Source: Haloactinomyces albus
GTDB taxonomy: Bacteria; Actinomycetota; Actinomycetes; Mycobacteriales; Pseudonocardiaceae
Length of the DNA stretch: 64,000 bases
Assembly: GCF_031458135.1 (NCBI RefSeq)
Contig: NZ_JAVDXW010000001.1
Coordinates: 62,001 to 126,000 of the forward strand
Direction: 5' to 3'
The notes under the pieces were generated by a model. That model was not told the DNA's origin. It did not search any database and saw only the letters and a program-made list of their open reading frames with translations. Position 1 is the stretch's first letter. Each line of letters begins with the position of its first letter. Shown one piece after another: positions 8,619 to 17,676 of the stretch. The translations under genes were made by a program, and so were the position numbers.

Positions 8619-9464
8619 ATGGGCCGAGGGGACGAATCGGGGCACACGGCGTTCGACCCGCTGGTCGATGTGCCGCCCGAGGTGGATGTGGACCGGCCGA
8701 GCGCGGCACGGATGTACGACTATTACCTGGGTGGGTCGGCGCATTTCGCGGTGGACCGGCAGGCGGCCGAGCAGGCGCTGGCCGCGGCCCCGGGTGGCGG
8801 TGACTACACGCGGGCCAACCGCTCGTTTCTGCGGCGCGTGGTGGGTTATCTCTGCCGGGCAGGCATCGACCAGTTCCTGGACCTGGGCTCGGGAATTCCC
8901 ACGGTCGGTAACGTGCACGAGGTCGCCCACGAGCACAATCCGGCCTCGCGCATCGCCTACGTCGACATCGAATCCGTGGCCGTGGCCCACGCTCGCCAGC
9001 TGCTCGGCACCGAACCGCGGGTGACCGTGACCCAAGGGGATCTGCGCCGGCCGGATACGGTGCTGTCGGCTCCGGGTGTGGCGGGACTGTTGGATTTCAC
9101 CCGCCCGGTGGCGGTGCTGGCGATCTCGATCCTGCCGTTCATTCCCGACTCCGACGAGCCGGTCGCGATCATGGCGGCCTACCGGCAAGCCTGCGTGCCG
9201 GGCAGCTACCTGGCCGTCTCGCACGGCTCACCGGTCACCCTCAGCGCCGAGCAGGTCCGCCGCAGCGAGGCGGTCTATCGCCACACCACCACCCCGTTGA
9301 CCTGGCGCAGCCGCGACGAGATCGCCGCGTTCCTGCCCGGCTATCGACTGGTGGAGCCCGGGCTGGTGCTGCTCGGTGACTGGCATCCCGACCCGGGTGA
9401 GCACACCCCTGCCGAAGCCACCAACGGATACGGTGCCCTGGGCTTTCTGCCCGGCCCCTGCTGA
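8619..9464 (+). CDS. SAM-dependent methyltransferase, DUF574 family
   Basis: A 281-residue protein with the DUF574 hallmarks: P-S-A-A-R-M-Y-D-Y-Y-L-G-G at the N-terminus, the SAM-binding L-D-L-G-S-G-I-P-T near 90, Y-V-D-I-E for the ribose, and ISILPFIPDSDEP. The family is very expanded in actinomycetes; substrates are mostly unknown. The ATG at 8619 has AAGGAGG at 8607-8613; the frame stays open upstream to 8454, but that part is unlike the family. It is divergent from the lipoprotein. Confidence 0.9.
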   Translation: MGRGDESGHTAFDPLVDVPPEVDVDRPSAARMYDYYLGGSAHFAVDRQAAEQALAAAPGGGDYTRANRSFLRRVVGYLCRAGIDQFLDLGSGIPTVGNVHEVAHEHNPASRIAYVDIESVAVAHARQLLGTEPRVTVTQGDLRRPDTVLSAPGVAGLLDFTRPVAVLAISILPFIPDSDEPVAIMAAYRQACVPGSYLAVSHGSPVTLSAEQVRRSEAVYRHTTTPLTWRSRDEIAAFLPGYRLVEPGLVLLGDWHPDPGEHTPAEATNGYGALGFLPGPC

Positions 9465-9565
9465 TTCGGTCGTTTCCGCCGGATGGCAGGCACCCACCAC
9501 GCCGAGATCCGGGCCGAAAACCACCGTGGCGCTGTGGCGGTACGCCGGCCACTTCCGCCGCCCGG

Positions 9566-10081
9566 CTACTTTCGGCGCATGTCCTGTTTGAGATGCGAGT
9601 ACAGCAGGTAGCCCGTGGCGGCAGGCACGATCACGTGCATCGTGTGCGCCATCTTGCGCAGCTTCTCGGCCTGCTCCATCGCGACGCCCTCACCGGAGTG
9701 CTGGTCATGCAGCTTCGATCCCTCGGCGCGCAGCCGCTTCGCGGTGATCGCCGCGCTCAACGCGACGACGGTGACCGCCGTGCGTGCCTTGTTCTCCACA
9801 CCTTCCGTGATCCACCGAGGAACGCCGTTGGCGGTGAAGGCCTTGCCCTGGAAGCGGACGAGGCCGGTACCTGCCAGATAGGCGGTGACCGAACCGGCGA
9901 CCAGTCCCCTGCTGCCCTTCCACCCCGCGTCGAGCACGCGATGGCGCGTGGCGGCATCCGGCTGCGACTCGCTGGCGGGTACCAGACCCGCCAGCCCCAT
10001 CAGCGAGCTGCCGAACCAGGCGGCCAAGCCCATGTCACGAATGGCACGGTAGTTGACCTCGGCGGGATTACGAAAGATCAT
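9566..10081 (-). CDS. Conserved hypothetical membrane-associated protein
   Basis: A 171-residue protein starting at ATG 10081 behind CAGGAGG. Hydrophobic segments lie near 14-34, 105-120 and 145-165, separated by charged helices such as AMEQAEKLRKMAHTMH. No domain is recognised. It is divergent from the biosynthetic operon at 10245 and convergent with the methyltransferase; whether it belongs to the biosynthetic locus is unclear. Confidence 0.6.
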   Translation of the reverse strand: MIFRNPAEVNYRAIRDMGLAAWFGSSLMGLAGLVPASESQPDAATRHRVLDAGWKGSRGLVAGSVTAYLAGTGLVRFQGKAFTANGVPRWITEGVENKARTAVTVVALSAAITAKRLRAEGSKLHDQHSGEGVAMEQAEKLRKMAHTMHVIVPAATGYLLYSHLKQDMRRK

Positions 10082-10127
10082 GGCGCCTCCTGTCTGTGCA
10101 CACATACCAACAACACGTGCTGCAGGT

Positions 10128-10160
10128 ACCCGCTGCGTGCGGCTCGAAACCCGCTGCGTG
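10128..10160. promoter_or_regulatory. 12-bp direct repeat upstream of the biosynthetic operon
   Basis: ACCCGCTGCGTG occurs at 10128-10139 and again at 10149-10160, 21 bp apart start to start, which is two helical turns. It lies 85-117 bp upstream of the carrier-adenylation gene, where an activator would bind, and also in the divergent 5' region of the gene at 9566-10081. Confidence 0.45.
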
Positions 10161-10244
10161 TACGAATCGGACTCCGGCAGGGTTTAGAAATCGCGCATCC
10201 GGGCATCCATGCGCACGAGGCGGCGTGCGAGGTGAGGAGCTGGG

Positions 10245-11774
10245 ATGCCGGACAGTGCGGACGAGACGCTGCGGCGGCTTTACGCGCAGGTGCTCGCCGT
10301 CGACACAGCCGGCGATGATGAGGGCTTTTTCGAGCTGGGCGGCACCTCCCTGCATGTGGTGCGGCTGCTGGAGCTGGTCCACGAGCACCTCGGGGTCACC
10401 GTCGAGCTGGAGTCGTTCTTTCGCGAGCCGACGCTGACCGGGCTGCGCCACGCGGTGGACCGGCAGCGCGCCGACCTGGTGAGCCCGCTGGTGGAGGCGG
10501 CCTTCGCCGGGCCGGTCGACCGCCCGGCACTGGTGGCCCCCGACGGTCGGCTCTCCTATGCCGAACTGGCCGACCTGGTCACCACGGCCGCCAAGGAAGC
10601 AGACCCGCAGGCCGAACCCGCCGCGGTACGCGCCGACAGTTCCCTCGCCGGGGCGCGGGAGGTGCTGGCCGGGCTCGCCGCGCAACAGCCGATGCTGCTG
10701 TGCGATCCCGCAGGCACCGCCGCGGAGCAGCAGGCGGCGTGGCAGTCCTTCACCACCGACCCGCTGCCCGAGGCTGCGCGCGCCGTGCACGCCATCACGA
10801 CCTCCGGCTCGACAGGGCAACCCAAGGTCGTCGTCTCGCCGAACGGCGGGATGCTCGCCGTCCAGCGCGCCCATGCCGGGCTGTATGAGCTGGGTCCCGA
10901 GGACTCCTACCTGGTGATGGCACCGCTGCACCATTGCTTCGGCCTCAAGGCCGGGATGCTGGTCGGCCTGCTCTCCGGTGCCACGGTGGTGCTGGCACCG
11001 CAGCCGCTGCGGCCCGAGTCCTTACGAGCCTGCGCGGAGCAGCATCGGATCACCATGACGATCGGTGTCAGTTTCGCCTACCGCATCCTGCTCGCCGCCG
11101 ACGCCGAGCTGCCCGCGCTGCGGCACGCCATGGTCGGCGGCGACCCGCTGCCCGCCGACGTGGTGGTGGCATGGCAGGCACGAACCGCAGCCCCCCTGAT
11201 CAACTCCTACGGCTGCACCGAAACCGACCACATCAGCGACAACATCGACGGCGTTGCGGACTCGGTGGGGCGCCCACTGCCCGGTGTCGAGCTACGGGTG
11301 CGCCGTGCGGACGGGACGATCACCGACACCGGCGAGGGCGAGCTGCTGGTCGACTCACCCGGCGTGGCGCACGGCTACGCCGCCGACCCGCAGCGCACCG
11401 CCGAACGGTTCACCGATGGCTGGTATGCCACCGGAGATGTGGCCGAGTTGCGCACCGACGGTCATGTGTTCCTGCGCGGCCGGCTCGACGACCAGCTCAA
11501 CGTGGCCGGGACGAAAGTCGACCCGCGCGAGGTCGAGCAGACCTGCCGGGAAGCACTCGGCCTGATCGACTGCGCGGTGCTCGGGGAGACCGGCGCCACC
11601 GGTGTGGTCGAGATCAAGGCCTACGTCGTGGCCGAGCACCCTGTGACCCGCGACGGGCTGGCCCGCGCGGTGTCCGGCAGGCTCAGCGCACACAAGATCC
11701 CCAGCCGGGTGGTCCAGCTCGACCAACTGCCCCGCTCCGCGGGTGGCAAACTGCTGCGCGGGGAGCTGCCGTGA
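10245..11774 (+). CDS. Carrier-adenylation (T-A) didomain, NRPS-like
   Basis: A 509-residue protein. Residues 1-78 are a phosphopantetheine carrier domain with FFELGGTSL (S35 takes the cofactor). Residues 90-509 are an adenylation domain with LSYAEL (A1), TTSGSTGQPK (A3, about 185-194), NSYGCTETD (A5), WYATGD (A7), a RGRLDDQLNVAGTKVDPREVE hinge (A8) and the C-terminal LPRSAGGKLLR carrying the catalytic Lys (A10). It should activate an amino or carboxylic acid as AMP ester and load it on a carrier. The order T then A is the reverse of the common A-T, and the segment between A1 and A3 is shortened. The stop overlaps the next gene by four bases (GTGA). Confidence 0.88.
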   Translation: MPDSADETLRRLYAQVLAVDTAGDDEGFFELGGTSLHVVRLLELVHEHLGVTVELESFFREPTLTGLRHAVDRQRADLVSPLVEAAFAGPVDRPALVAPDGRLSYAELADLVTTAAKEADPQAEPAAVRADSSLAGAREVLAGLAAQQPMLLCDPAGTAAEQQAAWQSFTTDPLPEAARAVHAITTSGSTGQPKVVVSPNGGMLAVQRAHAGLYELGPEDSYLVMAPLHHCFGLKAGMLVGLLSGATVVLAPQPLRPESLRACAEQHRITMTIGVSFAYRILLAADAELPALRHAMVGGDPLPADVVVAWQARTAAPLINSYGCTETDHISDNIDGVADSVGRPLPGVELRVRRADGTITDTGEGELLVDSPGVAHGYAADPQRTAERFTDGWYATGDVAELRTDGHVFLRGRLDDQLNVAGTKVDPREVEQTCREALGLIDCAVLGETGATGVVEIKAYVVAEHPVTRDGLARAVSGRLSAHKIPSRVVQLDQLPRSAGGKLLRGELP

Positions 11775-13147
11775 CCAGCGCCGCACTCGCCGGGCAGTTC
11801 GAGGCGGCACCGCAGCGGCCACAGCAGGTGCTGACACTGGCCGAGCGGATGCGGCCGGGCAGCGTGCTCGACCCGCGCTGCACCGTCTACCGCGCCTACC
11901 GGTTCGCCGCCGAACCGAACCTCGGGCTGCTCGCCCGAGTGCTGTCGATGGTCATCGAGCGGCATGACGCGGTGCGCACCGTGCCGGTGTCCGACGGCGA
12001 CGACCTCCGCCCGGTATGCCATCCACCCACCGCGGCCGAACTCGACGTGCGGCAGCTGCCCGGCGCGCGGCCTCGCGCGGCGATCACCGAAGCGGGCTGC
12101 GCCCCGCATGATCTCGACGGCGGGCCACTGCTGCACGGGACCTGGCTGCGCGCGGAAACCGGTGGGGTGCTCGTGCTCAGCCTGCACCACTGGGCCGGGG
12201 ACGGTGGGGCGCTGGACGCCCTGCACCGGGAGGTCACCGAGCTGTACGCGGCGCTGGCGCACGGTGCCCCCCTGCCGCCGGCCCCGGTGCCCTACGCCCG
12301 GCCCGGCCACCGCGAGTCGGAGACACCACCGGAGACACCGCTGCCCGAGGCCGGCGTGTCCTGGTGGCGTGATCAGCTGGCCGGAGCACGCCGGGCAGCG
12401 CTGCCCACGACCGGACCGGGCCGCACTCCGGGTGGGGCGACCGCCCTGGTGTCGACCTCGCTGCACCGCGATGGCCACGCCGCGTTGCTGTCGCTGACTC
12501 GCCGGCACCGCGCCTCGCCGTACATGGTGCTGCTCGCGGCGCTGTGCGGGCTGCTCGACGGAACCAACACCCACTCCGACGGCCGGGCCGACCTCACGGT
12601 GTTCGCCACGCACGACACGCGGCGCCGCGAGACCCGGCGGACCCTGGGTTTCTTCGCCGAGCCGCTGCCGTTGCGGCTGCGGCTCGGCCGTGCCGAACCG
12701 TTCGGTTCCGCCGTGGCTCGGGCTCGCCAGACCGTGTTGGGAGCGCTGGGCCACGGCGACGTGCCGCTGCTGGAGCTGCTGGCCACAGCGCCCCGGCTGG
12801 CGGTGGCGCTGCTGCGCGGGCGCCAGCCGGCCACCCTGGTGCAATATCTCGCACTTGCCGATCTCGACCTCGACGGGCTGCGCGGGCGGGCACTGCCGAC
12901 TTTCGAGGCCACCGTCGCCGGTGAGGCCCACCCCGCAGTGCTGCCCATCGACCTGGACATCACCATTGAGCGCTGCCGTGACGAGCGCGGCGCCGAGATG
13001 CATCACGTGGCCGCACTGTACGATCCCGGCCTGTGGGGGCGCGGCGACATCGAGACCGCGCTGGCGAGCCTGCACCGCATGCTGCCGCTCGCCGCCGCCT
13101 TCCCGGACCGGACCCTGGCCGAGCTCACCGCCGAGGCGGCATCGTGA
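11771..13147 (+). CDS. Free-standing NRPS condensation domain
   Basis: A 458-residue protein starting at GTG 11771, coupled to the T-A gene. The active-site motif H139-H-W-A-G-D144-G matches HHxxxDG of condensation domains. The overall span (one C domain, about 450 residues) and the later HDTRRRETRRTLGFFAEPLPLRL segment, comparable to the C5 region, agree. It would join the acyl group held on one carrier protein with the acid or amine held on the other, making an amide or ester. It overlaps the P450 gene by four bases. Confidence 0.85.
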   Translation: MTSAALAGQFEAAPQRPQQVLTLAERMRPGSVLDPRCTVYRAYRFAAEPNLGLLARVLSMVIERHDAVRTVPVSDGDDLRPVCHPPTAAELDVRQLPGARPRAAITEAGCAPHDLDGGPLLHGTWLRAETGGVLVLSLHHWAGDGGALDALHREVTELYAALAHGAPLPPAPVPYARPGHRESETPPETPLPEAGVSWWRDQLAGARRAALPTTGPGRTPGGATALVSTSLHRDGHAALLSLTRRHRASPYMVLLAALCGLLDGTNTHSDGRADLTVFATHDTRRRETRRTLGFFAEPLPLRLRLGRAEPFGSAVARARQTVLGALGHGDVPLLELLATAPRLAVALLRGRQPATLVQYLALADLDLDGLRGRALPTFEATVAGEAHPAVLPIDLDITIERCRDERGAEMHHVAALYDPGLWGRGDIETALASLHRMLPLAAAFPDRTLAELTAEAAS

Positions 13148-14319
13148 CCGCGCCGGTCGACTGGTTCGAGCTGACCCTGCAGCACGACAGCGAGGACCAG
13201 GACCACCACACCCTGCTTGCGCGTAAACGCCGCGACAGCCCCGTCGAGCGACTGGCGCCGTTCGGGCCCGACGGCCCCGAAGTCGGCATGGTCTACGGCT
13301 ACGACCAAGCTGCCGCCGTGCTGGCCGACACCGGGCGGTTCTCGCTGGACGTCGTCGAGCAGCGCTACCGCACCGTGCTCGGCAGCAGCTTCCTCACCGC
13401 CGCACCCAGAGCACGGCGGGCACTGCGCCGGGTGCTGCGCGAGCGGCTTCATCCCGGCGAGCCGGAGGTGGCCCGGCTCGCCGGGCAGGTCGCCGAGGCC
13501 CGCGTCGACACGTTGCGCACCACGCACGGTCCGGTCGATGTGGTCGAGCCGCTGGCCGCCCAGATACCCGCGCGGGTCATGGTGAGGCTGCTGGGTCTGC
13601 CCGAACAGCAATGGCGATCGGTGGCCGAGCTCTCGGCCGCCACCGCCGGTTTCCTGCGGGACCCACGCGGGGCGGTGCGCGCCGCCCGAACGCTGCGCCA
13701 CCGTTTCCGGGCAGCGCTGCGGGACCGGCACACCGAGGTGGGCGACGACCTGATGTCGGTGCTGGCCTGCACGGACGTCGACGGCAGGCGGCTCGATGAC
13801 GCCGAGCTGACCTCGTCGCTGCTGCTGCTGGCGTGGGCAGGCACCGAAACCGCCGGGCCCGCGATCGCCAACTGCCTCTACGCGCTGCTCACCCACCCCG
13901 AGGAGGCCGAGGCCGTGCGCACCGGGGCCGAGCTGCTGCCTGCCGCAGTGGATGAGGCGCTGCGCTGGGAGACTCCCGTACAGCTCACGGCCCGCCGCGT
14001 CGAGTCCGGCACCGAGATCGCCGGGGTGTGGCTGCCCGAGGGCACGACCGTGCTGGCCCACCTGGGCGCGGCCAACCGCGACCCGCGACGTTTCGACCAC
14101 CCGGATACCTACGCCCCCGGCCGCGCCGATGCGGGGCAGTTGGCTTTCGGGCACGGCCCGCACCACTGCTTGGGTGCGGCGCTGGCGCGCACCGAGATCG
14201 CAGGCTGCTTACGGGTACTTCTCGAGCGTTTCCCGAACGTGCGGCTCGCACCGCAGGCACCCGTCCCGCAGGGCCGGGTCGTGCGCTGTCCGCGCGAGTT
14301 GCCGGTGTGGCTGCACTGA
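13144..14319 (+). CDS. Cytochrome P450, biosynthetic type
   Basis: A 391-residue soluble class I-type bacterial P450. It has the I-helix A-G-T-E-T (232-236), the E271-x-x-R274 pair, and the haem loop FGHGPHHCLGAALA with C342. GTG 13144 overlaps the condensation gene's stop (GTGA). Position inside the operon suggests it oxidises a carrier-bound or released intermediate. Redox partners are not encoded nearby. Confidence 0.9.
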   Translation: MTAPVDWFELTLQHDSEDQDHHTLLARKRRDSPVERLAPFGPDGPEVGMVYGYDQAAAVLADTGRFSLDVVEQRYRTVLGSSFLTAAPRARRALRRVLRERLHPGEPEVARLAGQVAEARVDTLRTTHGPVDVVEPLAAQIPARVMVRLLGLPEQQWRSVAELSAATAGFLRDPRGAVRAARTLRHRFRAALRDRHTEVGDDLMSVLACTDVDGRRLDDAELTSSLLLLAWAGTETAGPAIANCLYALLTHPEEAEAVRTGAELLPAAVDEALRWETPVQLTARRVESGTEIAGVWLPEGTTVLAHLGAANRDPRRFDHPDTYAPGRADAGQLAFGHGPHHCLGAALARTEIAGCLRVLLERFPNVRLAPQAPVPQGRVVRCPRELPVWLH

Positions 14320-14334
14320 CGCGAAGGAGATCGG

Positions 14335-15888
14335 ATGGGACGGGTTCGGTTGGCGCCGACGATGACGCTGCCCGACGTGGTCGACGAGGCCGTCCGCGCC
14401 GCAGGTGGCGCGTGGCTGGCCGCCGACGGCGAGCGAGCTCCATTGCGAGAGCTGGTCGACCGCGCCGATGCGCTGGCCGCGCGGCTGGGCGCCGCGGGCC
14501 TTGTTCCCGGCGACCCTCTCGGGCTGCTGCTGCCCAACGGGCTGCGCTACGCCGAGGCTTTCCTGGCTGCCGTGCGGCTGGGTGCGGTGATCGTTCCGCT
14601 CGACGAGGCACTGCCCGAACGCGGGCTCGACGATGCCGCGCGCACCGTCCCGCTGGCGGCGACGCTGGCCGAGCATCCCCGCCCGGTGCGGGGCAGCCTC
14701 GCAGTCACGGCAACCGGCGGCGGCTGGCACGTGCCCGGACAGCCGGATTCGGCAGGAGCAGCCGCTGCGCCGCGGCCGCGGCGCAGCGACCCGGCCGCGG
14801 TGTTTTTCACCTCCGGCACGACCGGTGAGCCGAAGCCGATCACGCTGACCCATCACCAGCTCGTGCGACCGTTGATCGCCTTGCAGCAATTGCACGCCTC
14901 GTTCTTCGCCGGTTCGCCTGCCGAGCAGGTCAAGCGGCTGACCACCGTCGTCCGCCGCCACGGCACCCGGCTGCTGGGTGCCGCCGGCCGTCAGACCTGG
15001 CTGTGTACGACACCGTTTCGCGCCATGGCGGGCCACCAGGTGTTCACCGGGGCGCTGCTGCTCGGGCACAACCTGGTGACCTCGAGTGCGTTTCACCCGC
15101 GCCGCACCCTCGAACTGGTCGATGCCCACCGCGTCAACGTCCTGGCAGGCACACCCGCCGTACTCGAAGTCCTGCTGCGCGTCGGCGATCTCTCCCCCTA
15201 CGACCTGTCCTCGCTGCTGGTCATCGGCGTCGGTGGCGGACCGGCCGCGCCCGGTCTCGTCGACCGCGCAGGCAGGCGGTTCGGCTGCACGGTCACCGTC
15301 GGATACGGCTCCACCGAACTCGGCGGCGGCGTGCTCGCGACCCGGCTGCAGGACTCACCACAATCCCGGCAGCACACCGTCGGGCATCCGTTTCCGGGCT
15401 CGGACGTGCGCATTCTCGACGAGTACGGGGCCGAGATGCCGCCGGGCCGGCCGGGCGAGTTGGTCTGCCGCACCGACGGCCAACCGGACTGGCTGCACAC
15501 CGGCGACCTCGCCCTCCGCGACGACGACGGCACGGTCACCATCCTCGGCCGCAAGGACGACCTCGTCATCCGAGGCGGGGCCAACATTCACCCGAACGAG
15601 ATCGAGCGCGTTGTCGACGAGTTCCCGGCGGTGGCGCGCAGCGCCGCTGTCGGAGTCCCGTCCCACCACGATCAGCAGCTGTGGTTGTTCGTCGTCCCTG
15701 CAGGCGGGTACGACCCGAGCCCGGAGGCCGTCCGCGCAGAGTGCCGGGACGTGTTGGCACCGGGCAAGCAGCCCGACCGGGTGCGCGTCGTCGACGAGCT
15801 GCCGATGACCGAGCACGGCGAGGTGTGCCGCCACCTGCTGCGCGAGCAGGCAGGCGACCACGCCGGAAAGGAGACAGCACAGTCATGA
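14335..15888 (+). CDS. Acyl-AMP ligase (ANL superfamily)
   Basis: A 517-residue protein starting at ATG 14335 behind GAAGGAG. Motifs in order are VFFTSGTTGEPKPITLTH (P-loop-like A3), GYGSTELGGG (A5), WLHTGDLA (A7) and GRKDDLVIRGGANIHPNEIE (A8). The C-terminal region is weak in the usual catalytic Lys motif (MTEHGEVCRHLL), so the expected Lys is not evident. Followed directly by a carrier protein gene overlapping by four bases, it most likely loads an acyl group onto that carrier. Confidence 0.85.
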   Translation: MGRVRLAPTMTLPDVVDEAVRAAGGAWLAADGERAPLRELVDRADALAARLGAAGLVPGDPLGLLLPNGLRYAEAFLAAVRLGAVIVPLDEALPERGLDDAARTVPLAATLAEHPRPVRGSLAVTATGGGWHVPGQPDSAGAAAAPRPRRSDPAAVFFTSGTTGEPKPITLTHHQLVRPLIALQQLHASFFAGSPAEQVKRLTTVVRRHGTRLLGAAGRQTWLCTTPFRAMAGHQVFTGALLLGHNLVTSSAFHPRRTLELVDAHRVNVLAGTPAVLEVLLRVGDLSPYDLSSLLVIGVGGGPAAPGLVDRAGRRFGCTVTVGYGSTELGGGVLATRLQDSPQSRQHTVGHPFPGSDVRILDEYGAEMPPGRPGELVCRTDGQPDWLHTGDLALRDDDGTVTILGRKDDLVIRGGANIHPNEIERVVDEFPAVARSAAVGVPSHHDQQLWLFVVPAGGYDPSPEAVRAECRDVLAPGKQPDRVRVVDELPMTEHGEVCRHLLREQAGDHAGKETAQS

Positions 15889-16139
15889 ACGAACCGCTGG
15901 CCTTCGAGGCCTTCCGCAACCATCTCGCCGAGCAGCTCGAGGTGCACCTCGGCGACATGGGTCCGCAACATCGCCTCGCCGACGACGCCGAGCTCGACTC
16001 GGTGCAACGCCTCGAGGCGCTGGTGGCGATCGAGGATCTCGGGGTCGAGCTGCCCTACGACAGCGTGGAGCCACAGCAGACCCTCGGTGGGCTGCACGGG
16101 CGCTACACCCAGGCGTTGCTGACCAGCTCGGAATCCTAG
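15885..16139 (+). CDS. Acyl carrier protein
   Basis: An 84-residue acidic protein. The sequence DDAELDSVQRLEALVAIEDLGVELPYDSV matches helix II of acyl carrier proteins, with the Ser of DSV as 4'-phosphopantetheine site. ATG 15885 overlaps the ligase stop (ATGA) and has GGAAAGGAG in front. It is the last gene of the five-gene operon and the obvious partner of the ligase upstream. Confidence 0.88.
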   Translation: MNEPLAFEAFRNHLAEQLEVHLGDMGPQHRLADDAELDSVQRLEALVAIEDLGVELPYDSVEPQQTLGGLHGRYTQALLTSSES

Positions 16140-16201
16140 TTCCGCACCGGGGCAGCCACCCGTTCGACGGGCCGGATCGGCCGAGTCGAGGCACGGCGCC
16201 C

Positions 16202-16235
16202 GGGGCTTGTCACCCGCGCCGCGGGCGCAAGCCCC
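16202..16235. terminator. Long GC hairpin between convergent operons
   Basis: GGGGCTTG (16202-16209) pairs with CAAGCCCC (16228-16235), and inside the loop CCCGCG-C-CGCGGG can form a second stem. It lies between the carrier protein stop (16139) and the aldehyde dehydrogenase stop (16252) and can serve both directions. There is no long T-run, which is common in actinomycetes. Confidence 0.6.
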
Positions 16236-16251
16236 TTGCCGAAAGGACTCC

Positions 16252-17676
16252 TCACCGCCGGTACAGCAGCCTGGCCAGGCGTATCCAGGCCGCCGGTCCC
16301 GCGAGACGCGGGAACCACTGGAGCTCACGGGGCAGGTCGAGCCAACCGGCCGTGACGGTCTGGGGGAAGCAGTACTCGCGCAGTCCCTCGGCACCGCCTT
16401 GGCGCCCGGACCCGGACGCGCCGACACCGCCGAACGGCATCGACGGCACCGCATAGTTGACCAGGCAGTCGTTGATCGCCACCGCACCGGCCCGCAACCC
16501 GGCGGCCAGCTGCCGGGCGCGGCGGGTGTCGCGGGTCCAGATCGAGGGATGCAGCCCGAAGGCGGAGTCGCTTGCCAGCTCGATCGCCGCCTGTTCGTCG
16601 GTCACCCGCATCACCGGCAGGATCGGGCCGAAGATCTCCTCGCGCATCACCCGCATGCGGTGATCCACCCCGGTCAGCACCGTCGGCTCCAGGTAGTCGC
16701 GACCCCCGTCGCGGTGCCTGCGTCCGCCGTGGCGCACCGTGGCGCCCAGCCGCACGGCGTCGTCGATCGTGCGTGCCAGGTCCTCGGCGTGGCCCGGATC
16801 GAGGATCGGGCCGATGTCGGTGCGCCAGCGCCCGCCTGCGCTGACGGTGCTCATCTGCCCGTCCAGCTCGGTCAGGAAGGACTGGTAGGTGCCGTCGACG
16901 GCGTAGACACGCTCGACCGAGACACAGTTCTGGCCCGCGTTGAAAAAAGCGCCCCACACCGCGGCCCGGGCCGCCCGGGAGGTGTCGGCCCCGTCCAGCA
17001 CGAGGAAGGCATCGTTGGCCCCGTACTCGCCGATCACCGGGATGAGCCGCTCGGCGGCCAGTGCGGCCACCCGGCGCCCCGTGGCCGACGAGCCGGTGAC
17101 GGCCACGATGTCCGGACCGGCCCGCACCAGGTCGGCACCGGACTGATCGCTGCCGTGCACCAGCTGGACGGCATCAGGAGGAATGCCTGCTTCGCGCGCC
17201 AGGAAGGAGATCAGTTCGGCCGAACGTGGCGCCGTCTCGGCCGGCTTGAGCACGACCGTGCAGCCCGCGGCCAGCGCCGAGCAGGTCGCCAGGAACGGCA
17301 GCAGAAACGGATGGTTGGCAGGCGTGATCACCAGCGCGGTGCCGCGCGGGCGGTGGGCCTGCCAGGCCCGCTTGGTCAGCACCGGCCACGCCAGGCTGGG
17401 GCGGGCGGCCAGAGCGCGTCCGGCATGGCGTGCACAGAATCCGGCGTGCGCGGCGGCATGCATGACCTCGGCCTGCGCCACGTCCGGTGCCGGCTTGCCG
17501 GTTTCACCGGAGACCACCGCCACGATCCGGGCGGCATGCCGCAGAATTCCGCGTCGCAGTGCGGTCAACAGTGGTCGGCGCTGGGCGTGGCTGCGGGCGC
17601 CCCAGTCGGCGAAAGCCGCCCGCGAGGCCGCCAGCACTGCCTCGGTCTCGTCGGCGGCTGCCGGATGCTCAGCCAT
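16252..17676 (-). CDS. Aldehyde dehydrogenase family protein
   Basis: A 474-residue protein with the ALDH order: TPANHPF (N121, oxyanion site), GCTVVLKPAE (NAD binding), TGSSATGR, E217 and the catalytic C251 in FNAGQNCVSVERV. The usual E-L-G-G-K around the general base reads E-Y-G-A-N, a divergence that may affect substrate or cofactor handling. ATG 17676 overlaps the KARI-like gene's end by 8 bases, so both are translated together. In this context it may oxidise an aldehyde intermediate of the biosynthetic locus; the substrate is unknown. Confidence 0.85.
   Translation of the reverse strand: MAEHPAAADETEAVLAASRAAFADWGARSHAQRRPLLTALRRGILRHAARIVAVVSGETGKPAPDVAQAEVMHAAAHAGFCARHAGRALAARPSLAWPVLTKRAWQAHRPRGTALVITPANHPFLLPFLATCSALAAGCTVVLKPAETAPRSAELISFLAREAGIPPDAVQLVHGSDQSGADLVRAGPDIVAVTGSSATGRRVAALAAERLIPVIGEYGANDAFLVLDGADTSRAARAAVWGAFFNAGQNCVSVERVYAVDGTYQSFLTELDGQMSTVSAGGRWRTDIGPILDPGHAEDLARTIDDAVRLGATVRHGGRRHRDGGRDYLEPTVLTGVDHRMRVMREEIFGPILPVMRVTDEQAAIELASDSAFGLHPSIWTRDTRRARQLAAGLRAGAVAINDCLVNYAVPSMPFGGVGASGSGRQGGAEGLREYCFPQTVTAGWLDLPRELQWFPRLAGPAAWIRLARLLYRR

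Noticed and set aside
8400-9224. Upstream extension of the lipoprotein frame to 9224
   Set aside because: A lipobox signal at ATG 8399 with GGAGGA defines the start; the extension is antisense to the methyltransferase.
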